Shown piece after piece: positions 36,891 to 46,344 of a stretch of DNA of 64,000 nucleotides. This stretch comes from Eubacteriales Family XIII. Incertae Sedis bacterium (GTDB taxonomy: Bacteria; Bacillota; Clostridia; Peptostreptococcales; Anaerovoracaceae). The stretch is taken from assembly GCA_031264295.1 (NCBI GenBank), contig JAISED010000016.1, positions 32,662 to 96,661 of the forward strand, given 5' to 3'. Position 1 is the stretch's first letter. Each line of letters begins with the position of its first letter. A program made the position numbers and the translations under genes. A model generated the notes under the pieces. That model ran no database searches and was not told the origin of the DNA. It saw nothing but the letters and a program-made list of their open reading frames with translations.

Positions 36891-36989
36891 AAGAATGATA
36901 TGGTATAATCTGTTCATCTGCTTACAAAGGATCAGGTGATGAAATATCTTCAGCAATTGGGCGAGGAACTAGACGCACTCAAGGTATAA
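36891..36989 (+). other. Promoter and 16-codon ORF upstream of the M28-like lipoprotein
   Basis: TTGAGA (36891-36896), a 17-nt spacer and TATAAT (36904-36909) make a near-consensus promoter. GGATCAGGTG leads to an ATG at 36939 and the peptide MKYLQQLGEELDALKV, then a stop. It may be a leader peptide or the remaining start of a lost gene, and the promoter may serve the lipoprotein gene at 37195. The flanks hold three copies of GTAACTTG (36837-36865) and a short direct repeat of ATGGCGCTGCGGG near 37014-37050. Confidence 0.45.
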
Positions 36990-37194
36990 ATCGTCTAATG
37001 CAAATATGCATTGAATGGCGCTGCGGGAGGATTCTGAGAATGGCGCTGCGGGCGAATTGCGACTGGGGGTAATGCGTTGGAGCTATGCTGCGCTTGGGCT
37101 TTTTAAGGATGTGTGAAGTAATATTGCAGTTGTAAGATGACCGGGAATATGTGCTGAATAGTATTGCCGCAGTGAGAATCGGAGAAATACGCGT

Positions 37195-39339
37195 TTGAAG
37201 AATATTGTCGTTACAATTAAATGCTTTATGATATGCGCGGGCGTTTTCGGGTGTTTTTTATTGGCGGGCTGCGCTAAGACGGATGAGGCGGCCAATCTCG
37301 GCGAGAGCATTGTGGTGTCCGGGTTTTCATCGGAGTTCAATGACTTCGAGGCTGCTTTAGATATCGAATTTTCAAAGCAACTGATGGAGGAACTGTCATA
37401 TCTGGGAGATGATCCGTATACGGGTTTTCGGACTGCGGGATCGCCTGCAGAGAAGATGGCGGCGGATCTTATTGAGGGGGCTATGATCGAGGCCGGCTTG
37501 AAAAACGTCACGCGCGACGCGGCGGTTACGGATGCTTGGACATTTGCGGGCGCGGCAATCGCGTATCTGGATGCCAGGGGGAAGCGGCACGAGATCAAGC
37601 TGGGAGGCTATCCAACGAATATAAGCGTTGAGGGATTCCCGATGATGCTTGTTGATCTGGGCGCGGGGACGGCAGCGGACTATGAAGGTAAGGATGTGAA
37701 TGGCAAGGCGGCGCTCATAGACGCGGATGCTGTAAGCGGCTGGCAGATGAGCTTCCCGGTCAGACAGGCGCGGATTAAGGGGGCGGGAGCTGTGCTGATT
37801 ATTGCGTCGGCGGGAGATGAAGACGGCTCCGCTTTGGCGACTCGCGAACTGCGCGGGCAGTCGGATATGCCTGTGTTTGCCGTCAGCGCTGCGGACGGCG
37901 CTGCGTTGAAGAGTGAGTTGCGTAGGGTGGAAGGCGGACAGCTGGCTGTGTCGCTTACCGCAAATTCTGTGATAACGCCGGATGCTGTGACGGAAAATGT
38001 CTGGGGCGAAATACCGGGCAGAACGGAAGAAGTCATATATATTATCGGGAATTATGACGGGTTTTATCATTCTATGTTCGAAAATGCGGCGGGCGTATCC
38101 GCAGTGATCGGCATTGCCAAGGCAATGAATGACAGCGGCTATATTCCTCAGAAAACTGTCAGATTTGTCGCCCACGGCGCAGGAGAATGGGGTAGGGCGG
38201 GGGCTTTTTTCGACCGGAGCGCCGGAGCGTGGAAGCAGATCTCGCAGGTTCGCCCTGATTGGGCGGAGTCCGCGTTTGCGGTACTGAATATTGACGGATC
38301 AAAACCGCTGTTCAATGCGACGCATTTCAGCATGAGGGCGGCGGATGAGATTTACTCGTTTGTAAGCCGCAGCGCGGATCAACTTATTGACAAGAGTTAT
38401 TACGACTTTACCTGGAGGGATGAGACCTCGCCTTCGGGGATATTGACGGAGGAGATCGGCTGGGACTTGCTGGGCGTTTCATATGTCGCTACGAGTGCGG
38501 AAAGTTCTGACGAGTATCTTGATGTTTTGTATCACAGCAGCGAGGATTCCGCCGAATACAGCGGCTTTGACGACGGCGCGTATGAGTTTACCCAAATGCT
38601 CTTCGGCAAAATCGTTATGGATCTGGACAGGGAGCTGGTGCGGCCTGTGGATTTCGAATATAATTTCCGTAATATTATCGCTTCATACAGCGGGGACGGT
38701 TCTACGAACTCGGCGCTTATGGGCGCATTGATGGCGGCAGCCGAGAAATCGGCGTTGCTTGAGGATGAAATAGATAAGCTGAATATCTATTATCTGAATG
38801 CGCCGGAGGAGATGAAGCCGGGCGTGGAGGGGATGGCATCAGGACTTAACCGAGCGCTGTACCGCATTAACAGAAGTCTGCGCAACAGCTTTAGAAAGCT
38901 GACATGGAATGATGAGGCCGCATATCCGCATTACAGTGTTCAGTACAATATACGCACGCTCAGGAAGGCGGAGGTGTTGCTGGAAGTAGGCGATGGCGGC
39001 GGGGCGCTCGAAAGCTTGAAGACGATCGATTTCGGGGAATACGCGGCGTATTTCGATAAGGAAGTGGGAGAGTATTTCGCTGCTCTTGATAATTCGGGGA
39101 CATGGGCGGAGGGGCGCATGTCGGGGGCGCCCTGCGCGGTGGATGCCGTTGTTGTAAGCCTGATGCAGAAGACCGCAGAGGGGAGCAGCGGCTTCAGCGA
39201 GGAACTGAAGGCGGTTGAAGCGCTTATCGGCGCGGAAAGTATGCGCTACAGGGAAATATTGGAAGAAGAATACGCCGACGTCACAGAAGTCGGCGTAATG
39301 ATAGAGCAGGTTTTATCGGATTATTTTGATATACATTAG
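37195..39339 (+). CDS. M28-like peptidase lipoprotein, probably catalytically impaired
   Basis: 714 aa. Type II signal peptide with lipobox LLAGC (about residues 22-26). A PA-like inserted domain (KVALIDADAVSG-type segment, ~165-240) precedes an M28-type core. The core motifs are degraded: the usual GHYD is G285-N286-Y287-D288, the bridging Asp position in xNDNASG is E296 (FENAAG), and the Glu-Glu pair is G330-E331 (VAHGAGEWG). A ~200-residue helical C-terminal extension has no recognised match. The TTG start at 37195 has GGAGA 9 nt upstream. Its last 4 nt overlap the convergent aldo/keto reductase gene. Confidence 0.7.
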   Translation: MKNIVVTIKCFMICAGVFGCFLLAGCAKTDEAANLGESIVVSGFSSEFNDFEAALDIEFSKQLMEELSYLGDDPYTGFRTAGSPAEKMAADLIEGAMIEAGLKNVTRDAAVTDAWTFAGAAIAYLDARGKRHEIKLGGYPTNISVEGFPMMLVDLGAGTAADYEGKDVNGKAALIDADAVSGWQMSFPVRQARIKGAGAVLIIASAGDEDGSALATRELRGQSDMPVFAVSAADGAALKSELRRVEGGQLAVSLTANSVITPDAVTENVWGEIPGRTEEVIYIIGNYDGFYHSMFENAAGVSAVIGIAKAMNDSGYIPQKTVRFVAHGAGEWGRAGAFFDRSAGAWKQISQVRPDWAESAFAVLNIDGSKPLFNATHFSMRAADEIYSFVSRSADQLIDKSYYDFTWRDETSPSGILTEEIGWDLLGVSYVATSAESSDEYLDVLYHSSEDSAEYSGFDDGAYEFTQMLFGKIVMDLDRELVRPVDFEYNFRNIIASYSGDGSTNSALMGALMAAAEKSALLEDEIDKLNIYYLNAPEEMKPGVEGMASGLNRALYRINRSLRNSFRKLTWNDEAAYPHYSVQYNIRTLRKAEVLLEVGDGGGALESLKTIDFGEYAAYFDKEVGEYFAALDNSGTWAEGRMSGAPCAVDAVVVSLMQKTAEGSSGFSEELKAVEALIGAESMRYREILEEEYADVTEVGVMIEQVLSDYFDIH

Positions 39340-40166
39340 GTTAAGTGCGCTCCCTGCGCTTCAATCGTTGATAGGTCACGATTGAACACTCTCTGCCGAT
39401 ATTCTTCGGCGAGATCGCGCCGATCATTGTTGATTAATTCACGTTCCGCCTCGGTGAGGGCGGCGGGTTCTCCTATCAGGATGGTCAGCAGGTGATTCAG
39501 TTCTTCTGTATCCTTTGCGTCCCAAAGCGGCGCGACTGAACCGTATTCTATCAGCCATTCCAAAGATAGGCGGCTGTCGTTTATAAGCCCGCTTCCTTGT
39601 ACGTCGCCTGCGATAAAGCCTACACCTCTTTCGTTACAGAGACGCACCAGTTCGAAAGCTCTTTCATCGGAAAGATAGCAGAACGGAAACTGTAATATAT
39701 CGTAAAGCCCGCTCAATATAGCTTCCCGCGCTACTTGAAAACGAAATGTAGAAATACCGATGAAACGTATCTTGCCTTGGTTTCTGGCCATCAGCATGTC
39801 TTCATAGAGACCGGAGCCGTCGCCGGAACGGGGCATTTTTTCGGGATTTTGGAACTGATAGATTTCGAAATGGTCGGTTCTGAGTATCGAAAGACTTTCG
39901 TCGAGGCTGCGCCAGAAGTCAAAGGGGTTGTTCGCAGTGGTTATCGCAGATAATATGAATTCGTTTCGTCTGCCGGATATGGCGGTTCCGATTTTCTCTT
40001 TACTGTTGCGATTCGCGTTGGATGTGCCGATGAAATTCACGCCGACGTCGAGAATCCGATTTAGCGCGGAGATGGCTTTATCAAACTCAAGTCGCTGTAA
40101 AAACGATGTGTCGAAGCCGCCGGTGCGTACAATAAGACCTGTTTGACCTAATTTTATATGAGACAT
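39336..40166 (-). CDS. Degenerate aldo/keto reductase-family protein (tetrad lost)
   Basis: 276 aa, intact frame. Overall aldo/keto reductase pattern is clear (KLGQTGLIV, AISALNRILDVGVNFIGTS, SLDESLSILRTDHFEIYQF, IRFIGISTF). Aligned to the family, all four catalytic residues are changed: Asp to Gly (NFIGTS), Tyr to Asn (NANRNSKEKIG), Lys to a non-basic residue (FILSAITTA) and His to Gln (IYQFQNP). The Fe-S tail found in the related gene at 6859 is absent. It may bind a nucleotide or act as a scaffold or sensor, or be early decay. The ATG at 40166 follows GGGAGG. Confidence 0.75.
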   Translation of the reverse strand: MSHIKLGQTGLIVRTGGFDTSFLQRLEFDKAISALNRILDVGVNFIGTSNANRNSKEKIGTAISGRRNEFILSAITTANNPFDFWRSLDESLSILRTDHFEIYQFQNPEKMPRSGDGSGLYEDMLMARNQGKIRFIGISTFRFQVAREAILSGLYDILQFPFCYLSDERAFELVRLCNERGVGFIAGDVQGSGLINDSRLSLEWLIEYGSVAPLWDAKDTEELNHLLTILIGEPAALTEAERELINNDRRDLAEEYRQRVFNRDLSTIEAQGAHLT

Positions 40167-40211
40167 CGCTTTCTTTCCTCCCTATTATTCAGAACGACAA
40201 ATCATGTTTAG

Positions 40212-40240
40212 AGTATACATCATATTGATAGAAATTTCAA
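40212..40240 (-). promoter_or_regulatory. Sigma-A promoter of the degenerate aldo/keto reductase gene
   Basis: Minus strand TTGAAA (40240-40235), a 17-nt spacer and TATACT (40217-40212), 46 nt before the ATG. A well-formed promoter argues that the gene is still expressed. Confidence 0.7.
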
Positions 40241-40294
40241 ACAATTTTATTTGAACATTTCAATGCCCCGGCGCGAAAAAGGCCGTCCGGGCGG

Positions 40295-40320
40295 CCATGG
40301 TTTAGACTGAGTTCAGTACT
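40295..40320 (+). repeat. Dispersed intergenic repeat R1, copy 3
   Basis: Carries TTTAGACTGAGTTCAGTACT after CCATGG, followed by AAGTTTAAA. A GC hairpin, GGCCG/CGGCC, lies immediately upstream (40281-40296). Confidence 0.65.
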
Positions 40321-40342
40321 AAGTTTAAAAGAGTCGACTGCG

Positions 40343-41569
40343 CTAGATCAAATTGCATGGAATAAAGCAGTTCTCATGGTCGATAGGGACGACTTCCTCG
40401 CACATGCAAATAATCCCGCCGTTGCCGCGCTTTATCGACGCCTTATCTAAAACGGTAAATTTCTTCACATCGCGTCTGTCGGGATTGGCCGACTTTTTGA
40501 TTTCAATGGGATGGATCGAGTTGTTTTGTTCCACAAAGATATCAATCTCTTTCGCGTTTGAATCCCGGTAATAGCTCATGCGGGCTTTGGTTGGCGAGTA
40601 GGCGTAGCTTTTAAGCAATTCGCTTATAACAAAGTTCTCGAAATAATGGCCGCTTGCAGCGCCGTTCATCAGGGTGTCTCGAGTCAACCACATGGAGAGG
40701 TGGGCGGGCAGCCCCGTGTCGTAAAAATATAGTTTCGGCGTCTTCGTCAGGCGCTTTAAAGCATTGTTGGCATATGGCTGTAAAAGATGGATGATGCCCA
40801 TGCCTTGCAGAAGCCGGAGCCATTCCTTCGCAGTGGGCTGCGAAATCTCCGCTGCGTCCGAGAGCGTTTTATAATTTACTTGTTCCGAAATAAGAGCCGC
40901 GCAGGCGATGAGAAACTTACCGAAACGCAGGGTATCCGTAACGCCGCCAAGCTCCGCGGCATCGCGCATGAGATAGGCGGCGACATATGCGTTGTAATAT
41001 TCCTGTCGCTGCTCCGCGTCCGCGTTAAACACCTGCGGCATACCGCCGCGCCAGATATGTTCGAACACATTGGCGACGTCATTCTTGGCAAGTCGCGTCT
41101 GCCGCGCTTGCAAGCAGGACAGCGAAAAATCCAAATCATTCTCAAACTCTATGCCGTCTTTCTCGTTTTTGGAAAGACTGTACAGTTCTAAAATCCCTAC
41201 CCTGCCAGGCAGCGTTTCGCGTACATTCTTCATCATGTCGAACTGCTGGGAACCCGTCAGCCAGAACAGACCGGTTTCGTCACTTTCGTCGCAAAGGATC
41301 TTTATCCGGGTGAAAAGCTCCGGCGCATACTGCACCTCGTCAATGATGATCGGCGGTTTGTAGGTCTGAAAGAACATGACCGGATCGCTCTTCGCGAGGC
41401 TGCGCGCCATCAGATTATCCAATGTAACATAGGTTCTGTTTTGTTCATTCGCCAAGTGCCGGAGCATGGTGGTCTTGCCAACCTGACGCGCTCCGGTAAC
41501 GAGCACTGCCTTGAAAAACGCGCTCATGCGCGTGAATTTTCGTTCAAGGCTTCTGTGGATATAGTTCAT
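40343..41569 (-). CDS. ATP-binding protein with C-terminal DUF4143
   Basis: 408 aa. AAA_14-type ATPase: Walker A GARQVGKT (26-33), Walker B PPIIIDEVQ (D77, E78), sensor-like WLTGSQQF. The C-terminal DUF4143 part contains a winged helix (LSDAAEISQPTAKEWLRLLQ), KLYFYDTGLPAHL and the nuclease-like segment YYRDSNAKEIDIFVEQNNSIHPIEIKKS. These stand-alone ATPases are abundant in anaerobes; their function is unknown. The ATG at 41569 has GGAGGCGC just upstream. A copy of palindromic element P lies about 20 bp beyond the start. Confidence 0.88.
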   Translation of the reverse strand: MNYIHRSLERKFTRMSAFFKAVLVTGARQVGKTTMLRHLANEQNRTYVTLDNLMARSLAKSDPVMFFQTYKPPIIIDEVQYAPELFTRIKILCDESDETGLFWLTGSQQFDMMKNVRETLPGRVGILELYSLSKNEKDGIEFENDLDFSLSCLQARQTRLAKNDVANVFEHIWRGGMPQVFNADAEQRQEYYNAYVAAYLMRDAAELGGVTDTLRFGKFLIACAALISEQVNYKTLSDAAEISQPTAKEWLRLLQGMGIIHLLQPYANNALKRLTKTPKLYFYDTGLPAHLSMWLTRDTLMNGAASGHYFENFVISELLKSYAYSPTKARMSYYRDSNAKEIDIFVEQNNSIHPIEIKKSANPDRRDVKKFTVLDKASIKRGNGGIICMCEEVVPIDHENCFIPCNLI

Positions 41570-41590
41570 GCGGCGCCTCCGGGTTCATGT

Positions 41591-41651
41591 AGGGCTTCTA
41601 AAAACCTTGCCGATAAGCGCGCTGTTAGCGGATCGTGGGTTTTTCAGAGGG
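41591..41651. repeat. Dispersed palindromic element P, copy C (diverged)
   Basis: Left arm AGGGCTTCTAAAAACC (41591-41606), right arm GGGTTTTTCAGAGG (41637-41651) and a GC-rich loop of similar length. The arms are less perfect than in copies A and B. It occupies the upstream region of the DUF4143 gene; the rest of the gap to 41771 is AT-rich with no gene. Confidence 0.5.
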
Positions 41652-41771
41652 CGAATTAGGATAAAATAAAATACACTTTATATTATCTTAAAAACGCTCT
41701 TTTGTCAAGCGTTTTTATAAACGCTTCTCTGCACATATTCCTATTTTTCTTGAAATCATCTTACGAAAAAT

Positions 41772-41824
41772 AAAAAGCAGGCGTGAACCCACTAAATCAG
41801 CGGATTGGCGCCTGCTTTTTATTT
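41772..41824 (-). terminator. Rho-independent terminator of the GH3 gene
   Basis: AAAAAGCAGGCG and CGCCTGCTTTTT form a 12-bp stem with A-run and T-run on opposite sides, so it can work in both directions. It lies ~90 nt beyond the stop of the minus-strand GH3 gene. Confidence 0.8.
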
Positions 41825-41910
41825 TAAAATATGTTGTATGAAGCATGTACGTCGGATGCGTCATGTTGCAGGGCGCGATGTCCCGCCGGACGCGTCACTG
41901 CGCTATAGTT

Positions 41911-44900
41911 CTACGGCGTGATATTGACGGTGGCGGATGATGTGAAGCCGGAACCGTCGGTCAGACGCACGGTGATTATTGCCGTGCCTGCCCTTACAGG
42001 TGTGACAAGCCCACTCTCACTGACCCTTGCGATACTCGGGTTGCTTGAGGTGAATTCGTAGGTGAGGCCGTCGGTTGAAACCTGAAGCTGGTAGGTGGTT
42101 CTCAGCCTCATGGATATGCGCGCGCTCGGGTTGATGTCGATGTAGGTTCCGGGTAAGCCCCACCTTGCCATCAGCGTCAGACTGCCGGACAGGGGTTCGT
42201 TAAAATCAAAGGCTTCATCGGACCAAGACGTATACCAACCGGCGAAGAGATAGCCTTCGCGGTCGGGCGACGCCGGAGCGGAAGCGGGATTGCCAGTGGT
42301 GAATACCTTAAGCAGCGGCGCGGTCACACCATCGTTGTAGTCGAAGCTCACAACAGCGGGCTTGAATTCATCGACGTCGATCCTGGGCGCCATTGCTTCG
42401 GCGCTGACGGACTTTGCGATGATCTCGTCTTCCACTGTGAATACGGCGACCGCTTTGACGTCTTGGGAGGACGCGGCATAGTACACGGTGTACTCGCCGG
42501 GTTCAACTACCCAGTCGCCTGTGGCCTCATCGAAGGAGGCGAGAGACATGGCGTTTAGGTCTGCGCTTATAGTCTGAGCGGCGCCGGGAATGAGTTCATT
42601 TGTCTTGCCGAAACCCTTCAACTCTTTAACGGGCTTGTCCATGGACAGACCGGGAGCGCCGACGTAGAACTGCGCAACCTCCTTGCCTGGGACATCACCG
42701 GAATTTGTGATCTTGACACTGGCGGTCAAAACGTCCTCGGCATCTTCAAATACTGTTTTACTGAGGGCGGCGTCGCTATAGTCAAAGCTCGTGTAGCTGA
42801 GACCAAAGCCGAAGGGATAGGATACGGGAACCCTGAAGGTGTCATAATAACGGTAGCCGACGTAGATACCCTCTCTGTAACGGACATTGTTTGAAGCAAA
42901 CTGTCCCGCCGACGGATTCAGCAGGTTTCCATTCTCGTCGGTTCCGCGTATGTCGACGGGGACTGTGGTGGGCAGCTTGCCGGAGGGGTTGGAGTCTCCG
43001 AGAAGGAGCTTCGCGATGGGCAGTCCGCCGGACTGACCGGGATCCCAGACCATGAGGATTGCATCGGCCTTGTCTTTCCAGCTTTCCATTTCAACCCATG
43101 AACCCATATTCAATATAACGATAAACGGTATGTCTTTTTCAGCTGCGAGATCGGAGGCCTTCGTGATGATGTTCTGCTCTGCGGTTGACAGATAATATGC
43201 GCCGTAGTCAGCGCGGATATCCGCGTTTTCACCAGATTCCCGCTGAATGACATATATGATCGAGTTCAGATCCGTGCCGCGCCATTCTGCGATTTTGCTG
43301 TCGATGACCATTTCAGTTCTCGCTCCCGTACTGCTCATGGCGCCGGAGGCTATGATGCTCGCAACCTGGGGCAGCCCAAGTGTGGAAGCGTCGATGACAT
43401 TGCCGCCGTTGAGTCCGGAGACGGCCTGGGCAAATGTGGGGATGGCGGCGCTTTCTTCGGCTGTCAGATTGACGCCGCCGCTGCCGGTTCCGCCCAGATA
43501 CAGTCTGCCGCCGCCCATGCCGAGTGACAGTATCTGCCCCGGAGCGCCTTTAACCAGCGGGAGAGCCGTATCGTCATTTTTAAGGAGGATGGCACTTTCC
43601 TCAGCGGTCTGCAAGGCTATGGCAGCGTTAGCGTTCTTGATCTCCTCGTTTACGCTGTAAGCGATGGGAGAATCATTGAAGACGGGTGATTTGGCTACGT
43701 AGATGAGTATGCGTTCGAAGCCCTGCTTCAAGTCGGCGTCGGTCAGGAAGCCGCTTTCCGCGCCTGTTCTGACGTTATTCGCGTTTCCTGTGGGCAGGGG
43801 CAGCTCGTTGCCCGCTTTGACCAGACCGGAGTGTGCGTTAGGCGGTGTGGCGCCGTCGTAATTGTAGAAGGCGTTTCCATTGCCGCCGTAGTCTGTCATG
43901 ACAGTGCCGTCGAAGCCCCACTCGCCTCTCAGAATCGTTGTAAGCATGTCGTATTGCTGAGCCGCACTGATGCCGTTGATCTGGTTGAAGGCGGACATAT
44001 ATGTCCAAGGATCTGAGTTTTCTTCGACATATTGGAAGCTTCTCAGGTAGATCTCGCGTATGGCGCGTTTGCTTGCGGCGGTGGGCAGATTCGATCTGCT
44101 GGTCTCCTGGTTGTTCATAGCGAAGTGTTTCATGGAGACGCCGACGCCGTTGCCCTGAATGCCTCTCACCTCAGCCGCGCCGACCAGACCCGCCAGCATG
44201 GGATCCTCGGAATAATATTCGAAATTGCGCCCGTTAAGGACGCTTCTGTGTATATTCACGGCAGGGGCGAGTATAGTGTTGTTTCCGTAATACTTCATCT
44301 CTTGACCCCAGCCGTCGCCGAGGGCTTCCTCCAGCTCGAGATTCCATGTGGAGGAACGGGCAGTTGAATTCGGCCACCAGGTGGCGCTTCTTTCATATGC
44401 CACATTGGATTCGGCGGTAATCCTCATACCAGCGGGGCCGTCCGCCATCGCCACTTCGGGGATGCCGTACGCGCTGAGTCCTATGGTTCTCCAAGCGCTT
44501 CCGGGTAGGCCGTTGGCCGTGGCGCCGCTTGCGCCGCCGAATAGGGTGTAGAGTCCGCCGGTGGCGCTGGTTTTGGGTATTACCGCATATATGTCAGATA
44601 TCAAGTCTTTAAGGGATTGCGGGGCGGGACCTGTGAAATCGCTCGCTTTCCAAGCGATAAAATCGGGATCGGATTTTATGCTTGTCAGGCGCGGTGTGAT
44701 AGCGTCATAGGTATAGGTGAATGTGGAAATGCCGCTGCTTATCATACCGTCAGCCGTTCCCACGGCCTTTATGGTGAAGGACTGTCCATTCTCTAAGATG
44801 GGGACGCTTATAGGACCGGAATAGGCTGCCGAGTCAGCCGTCGGGTCGTCGCCGTTTGTAGTGTAATAGAAGGTCGTGCTTTTAGCGGCGTTTGTGGCCG

Positions 44901-46254
44901 ATGTGAGCGCTATGGTTGAACCCTCGCCCACAGTCGAACCGCTGACAGGATAGGCGGTAGGATTCGCCGCCTGCACAGTGTACTCAAACGCGGCTACGGG
45001 ACTTGTTCCCATATATGGCCGTACCGCAATGGCTTTAACAGTCATCGCCTGCAATACCTTTATCGGCGCGGTGTAACGTTTTGACGCGGAGGTCGGCGTC
45101 GTACCATCAAGTGTGTAATATATCGTCGAACCCGGCGCCGACAATGTCACACGGGCGTTGGCGGACGTTAGGACGCCGGAGGGGGCGCTTGCGGTGGGCG
45201 GACTTAATTCCGGCGCGTTGTCGAGGACATAGACCGCAGACGCCAATCCGGGCGGAAGGTCGGTGTTGCACGCCGCCGCTCTCAATGTGACGGAGGCGCC
45301 TTCAGGAGCACCGGGAGGGAATACGGAGAACTCGTTGCCGTCGTATAAGATCCCGCTTGGTCCGGTGGGGTCGGAGCCGTCGGTGGTGTAGAAAATGACT
45401 GTCCCTAACATAGACCAGATGCCGGTTAATGAGAGGGACGTCTTGAAGTCTTCGGTGTAAGAACCGCTCGCATGGGCGAGTACCGGCGCCGCGACTGTGG
45501 AAATGTCTGTAAAGTTCATGCTGCTTACCTGCAGTTGGCCATAACCTCCGACAGAAACCAGTTCGGCGTCTATGCCGAAATAATGCACGCCGGCTTCAAG
45601 GAAGACTCTGACAAAGACGTCGCCGACTGTTCCTGCGGGTAATACGTCGCCCTGAATGAGGGCAAGCGACTCATTATTGTGTGTCAGATTTATTACAGAT
45701 TCGGCCATGTGATTACTCGCGCCGCAATTGAGGGCGATCATATAATCCGCAGGTTCCGCGACGTTGACGGCGAAATTCCTGCGAGCCTTGGGTGAGGCTT
45801 CGGTGGCCGCAATGCCAATGCCTGTGATGCTTGCGGTCACATTGGATAAGAGGTAGAGCTTTGCGGGGGCGGATATAACACGTTCACCTCCCGCATCGGT
45901 CACCACGCAGCGATATAGGTTTGCTGTCATGGCGGCGGTCGCGTTGGCCGTTCTGTAAGTCGCCGTAGCAGCGCCTGAACCGCCGGTCACGTTCGTCCAA
46001 GTTCCGTTTATGCCGTCAGTCGAGTCTGAACTGAGCTGCCATTGATAAGTGTAGGGTTCTTCGCCGCCTGTCACGGCTACCGTAAATGTAGCCGGGGATC
46101 TGAGCGCCGCTGCGGAGTCGTCGGGATTCAGAACCGCCAAGTCGGCCGCCGACACAGCCTGAGGCAGGGACGATAGAACCATGATGAGGATCAGCAGAAT
46201 AGAAAAAATCCTCTTTGTGCGGAACTTCGTCCGATTGAATGTTAATTTTTTCAC
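41911..46254 (-). CDS. Secreted glycoside hydrolase family 3 enzyme with accessory Ig, chitobiase-C-like and InlB-type domains
   Basis: 1447 aa. Signal peptide 1-36 (KRIFSILLILIMVLSS...VSA). Then an Ig-like segment with EPYTYQWQLSSDS, repeated chitobiase/hexosaminidase C-terminal-like units (TVIFYTTDGSDPT, TIYYTLDGTTPT, TTFYYTTNGDDPT), and the GH3 catalytic region: VPEVAMADGPAGMR-like loop, GRNFEYYSEDP, VSMKHFAMNNQE and the nucleophile D788 in GTVMTDYGG. GH3 C-terminal and fibronectin-like domains follow (YPFGFGLSYTSFDYS), then an InlB B-repeat (GYLFAGWYT) and a Big_2 domain. Likely an extracellular beta-glycosidase; the sugar is not predictable. GTG start with AGGAGG 8 nt upstream. Confidence 0.88.
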   Translation of the reverse strand: MKKLTFNRTKFRTKRIFSILLILIMVLSSLPQAVSAADLAVLNPDDSAAALRSPATFTVAVTGGEEPYTYQWQLSSDSTDGINGTWTNVTGGSGAATATYRTANATAAMTANLYRCVVTDAGGERVISAPAKLYLLSNVTASITGIGIAATEASPKARRNFAVNVAEPADYMIALNCGASNHMAESVINLTHNNESLALIQGDVLPAGTVGDVFVRVFLEAGVHYFGIDAELVSVGGYGQLQVSSMNFTDISTVAAPVLAHASGSYTEDFKTSLSLTGIWSMLGTVIFYTTDGSDPTGPSGILYDGNEFSVFPPGAPEGASVTLRAAACNTDLPPGLASAVYVLDNAPELSPPTASAPSGVLTSANARVTLSAPGSTIYYTLDGTTPTSASKRYTAPIKVLQAMTVKAIAVRPYMGTSPVAAFEYTVQAANPTAYPVSGSTVGEGSTIALTSATNAAKSTTFYYTTNGDDPTADSAAYSGPISVPILENGQSFTIKAVGTADGMISSGISTFTYTYDAITPRLTSIKSDPDFIAWKASDFTGPAPQSLKDLISDIYAVIPKTSATGGLYTLFGGASGATANGLPGSAWRTIGLSAYGIPEVAMADGPAGMRITAESNVAYERSATWWPNSTARSSTWNLELEEALGDGWGQEMKYYGNNTILAPAVNIHRSVLNGRNFEYYSEDPMLAGLVGAAEVRGIQGNGVGVSMKHFAMNNQETSRSNLPTAASKRAIREIYLRSFQYVEENSDPWTYMSAFNQINGISAAQQYDMLTTILRGEWGFDGTVMTDYGGNGNAFYNYDGATPPNAHSGLVKAGNELPLPTGNANNVRTGAESGFLTDADLKQGFERILIYVAKSPVFNDSPIAYSVNEEIKNANAAIALQTAEESAILLKNDDTALPLVKGAPGQILSLGMGGGRLYLGGTGSGGVNLTAEESAAIPTFAQAVSGLNGGNVIDASTLGLPQVASIIASGAMSSTGARTEMVIDSKIAEWRGTDLNSIIYVIQRESGENADIRADYGAYYLSTAEQNIITKASDLAAEKDIPFIVILNMGSWVEMESWKDKADAILMVWDPGQSGGLPIAKLLLGDSNPSGKLPTTVPVDIRGTDENGNLLNPSAGQFASNNVRYREGIYVGYRYYDTFRVPVSYPFGFGLSYTSFDYSDAALSKTVFEDAEDVLTASVKITNSGDVPGKEVAQFYVGAPGLSMDKPVKELKGFGKTNELIPGAAQTISADLNAMSLASFDEATGDWVVEPGEYTVYYAASSQDVKAVAVFTVEDEIIAKSVSAEAMAPRIDVDEFKPAVVSFDYNDGVTAPLLKVFTTGNPASAPASPDREGYLFAGWYTSWSDEAFDFNEPLSGSLTLMARWGLPGTYIDINPSARISMRLRTTYQLQVSTDGLTYEFTSSNPSIARVSESGLVTPVRAGTAIITVRLTDGSGFTSSATVNITP

Positions 46255-46344
46255 GATCTTTCCTCCTTAAAAACATCTTGATATAAACCGATCCGAGTAA
46301 GTACGAGATTATTATATCGTATTATATTGGAAATTTAAACAAAA

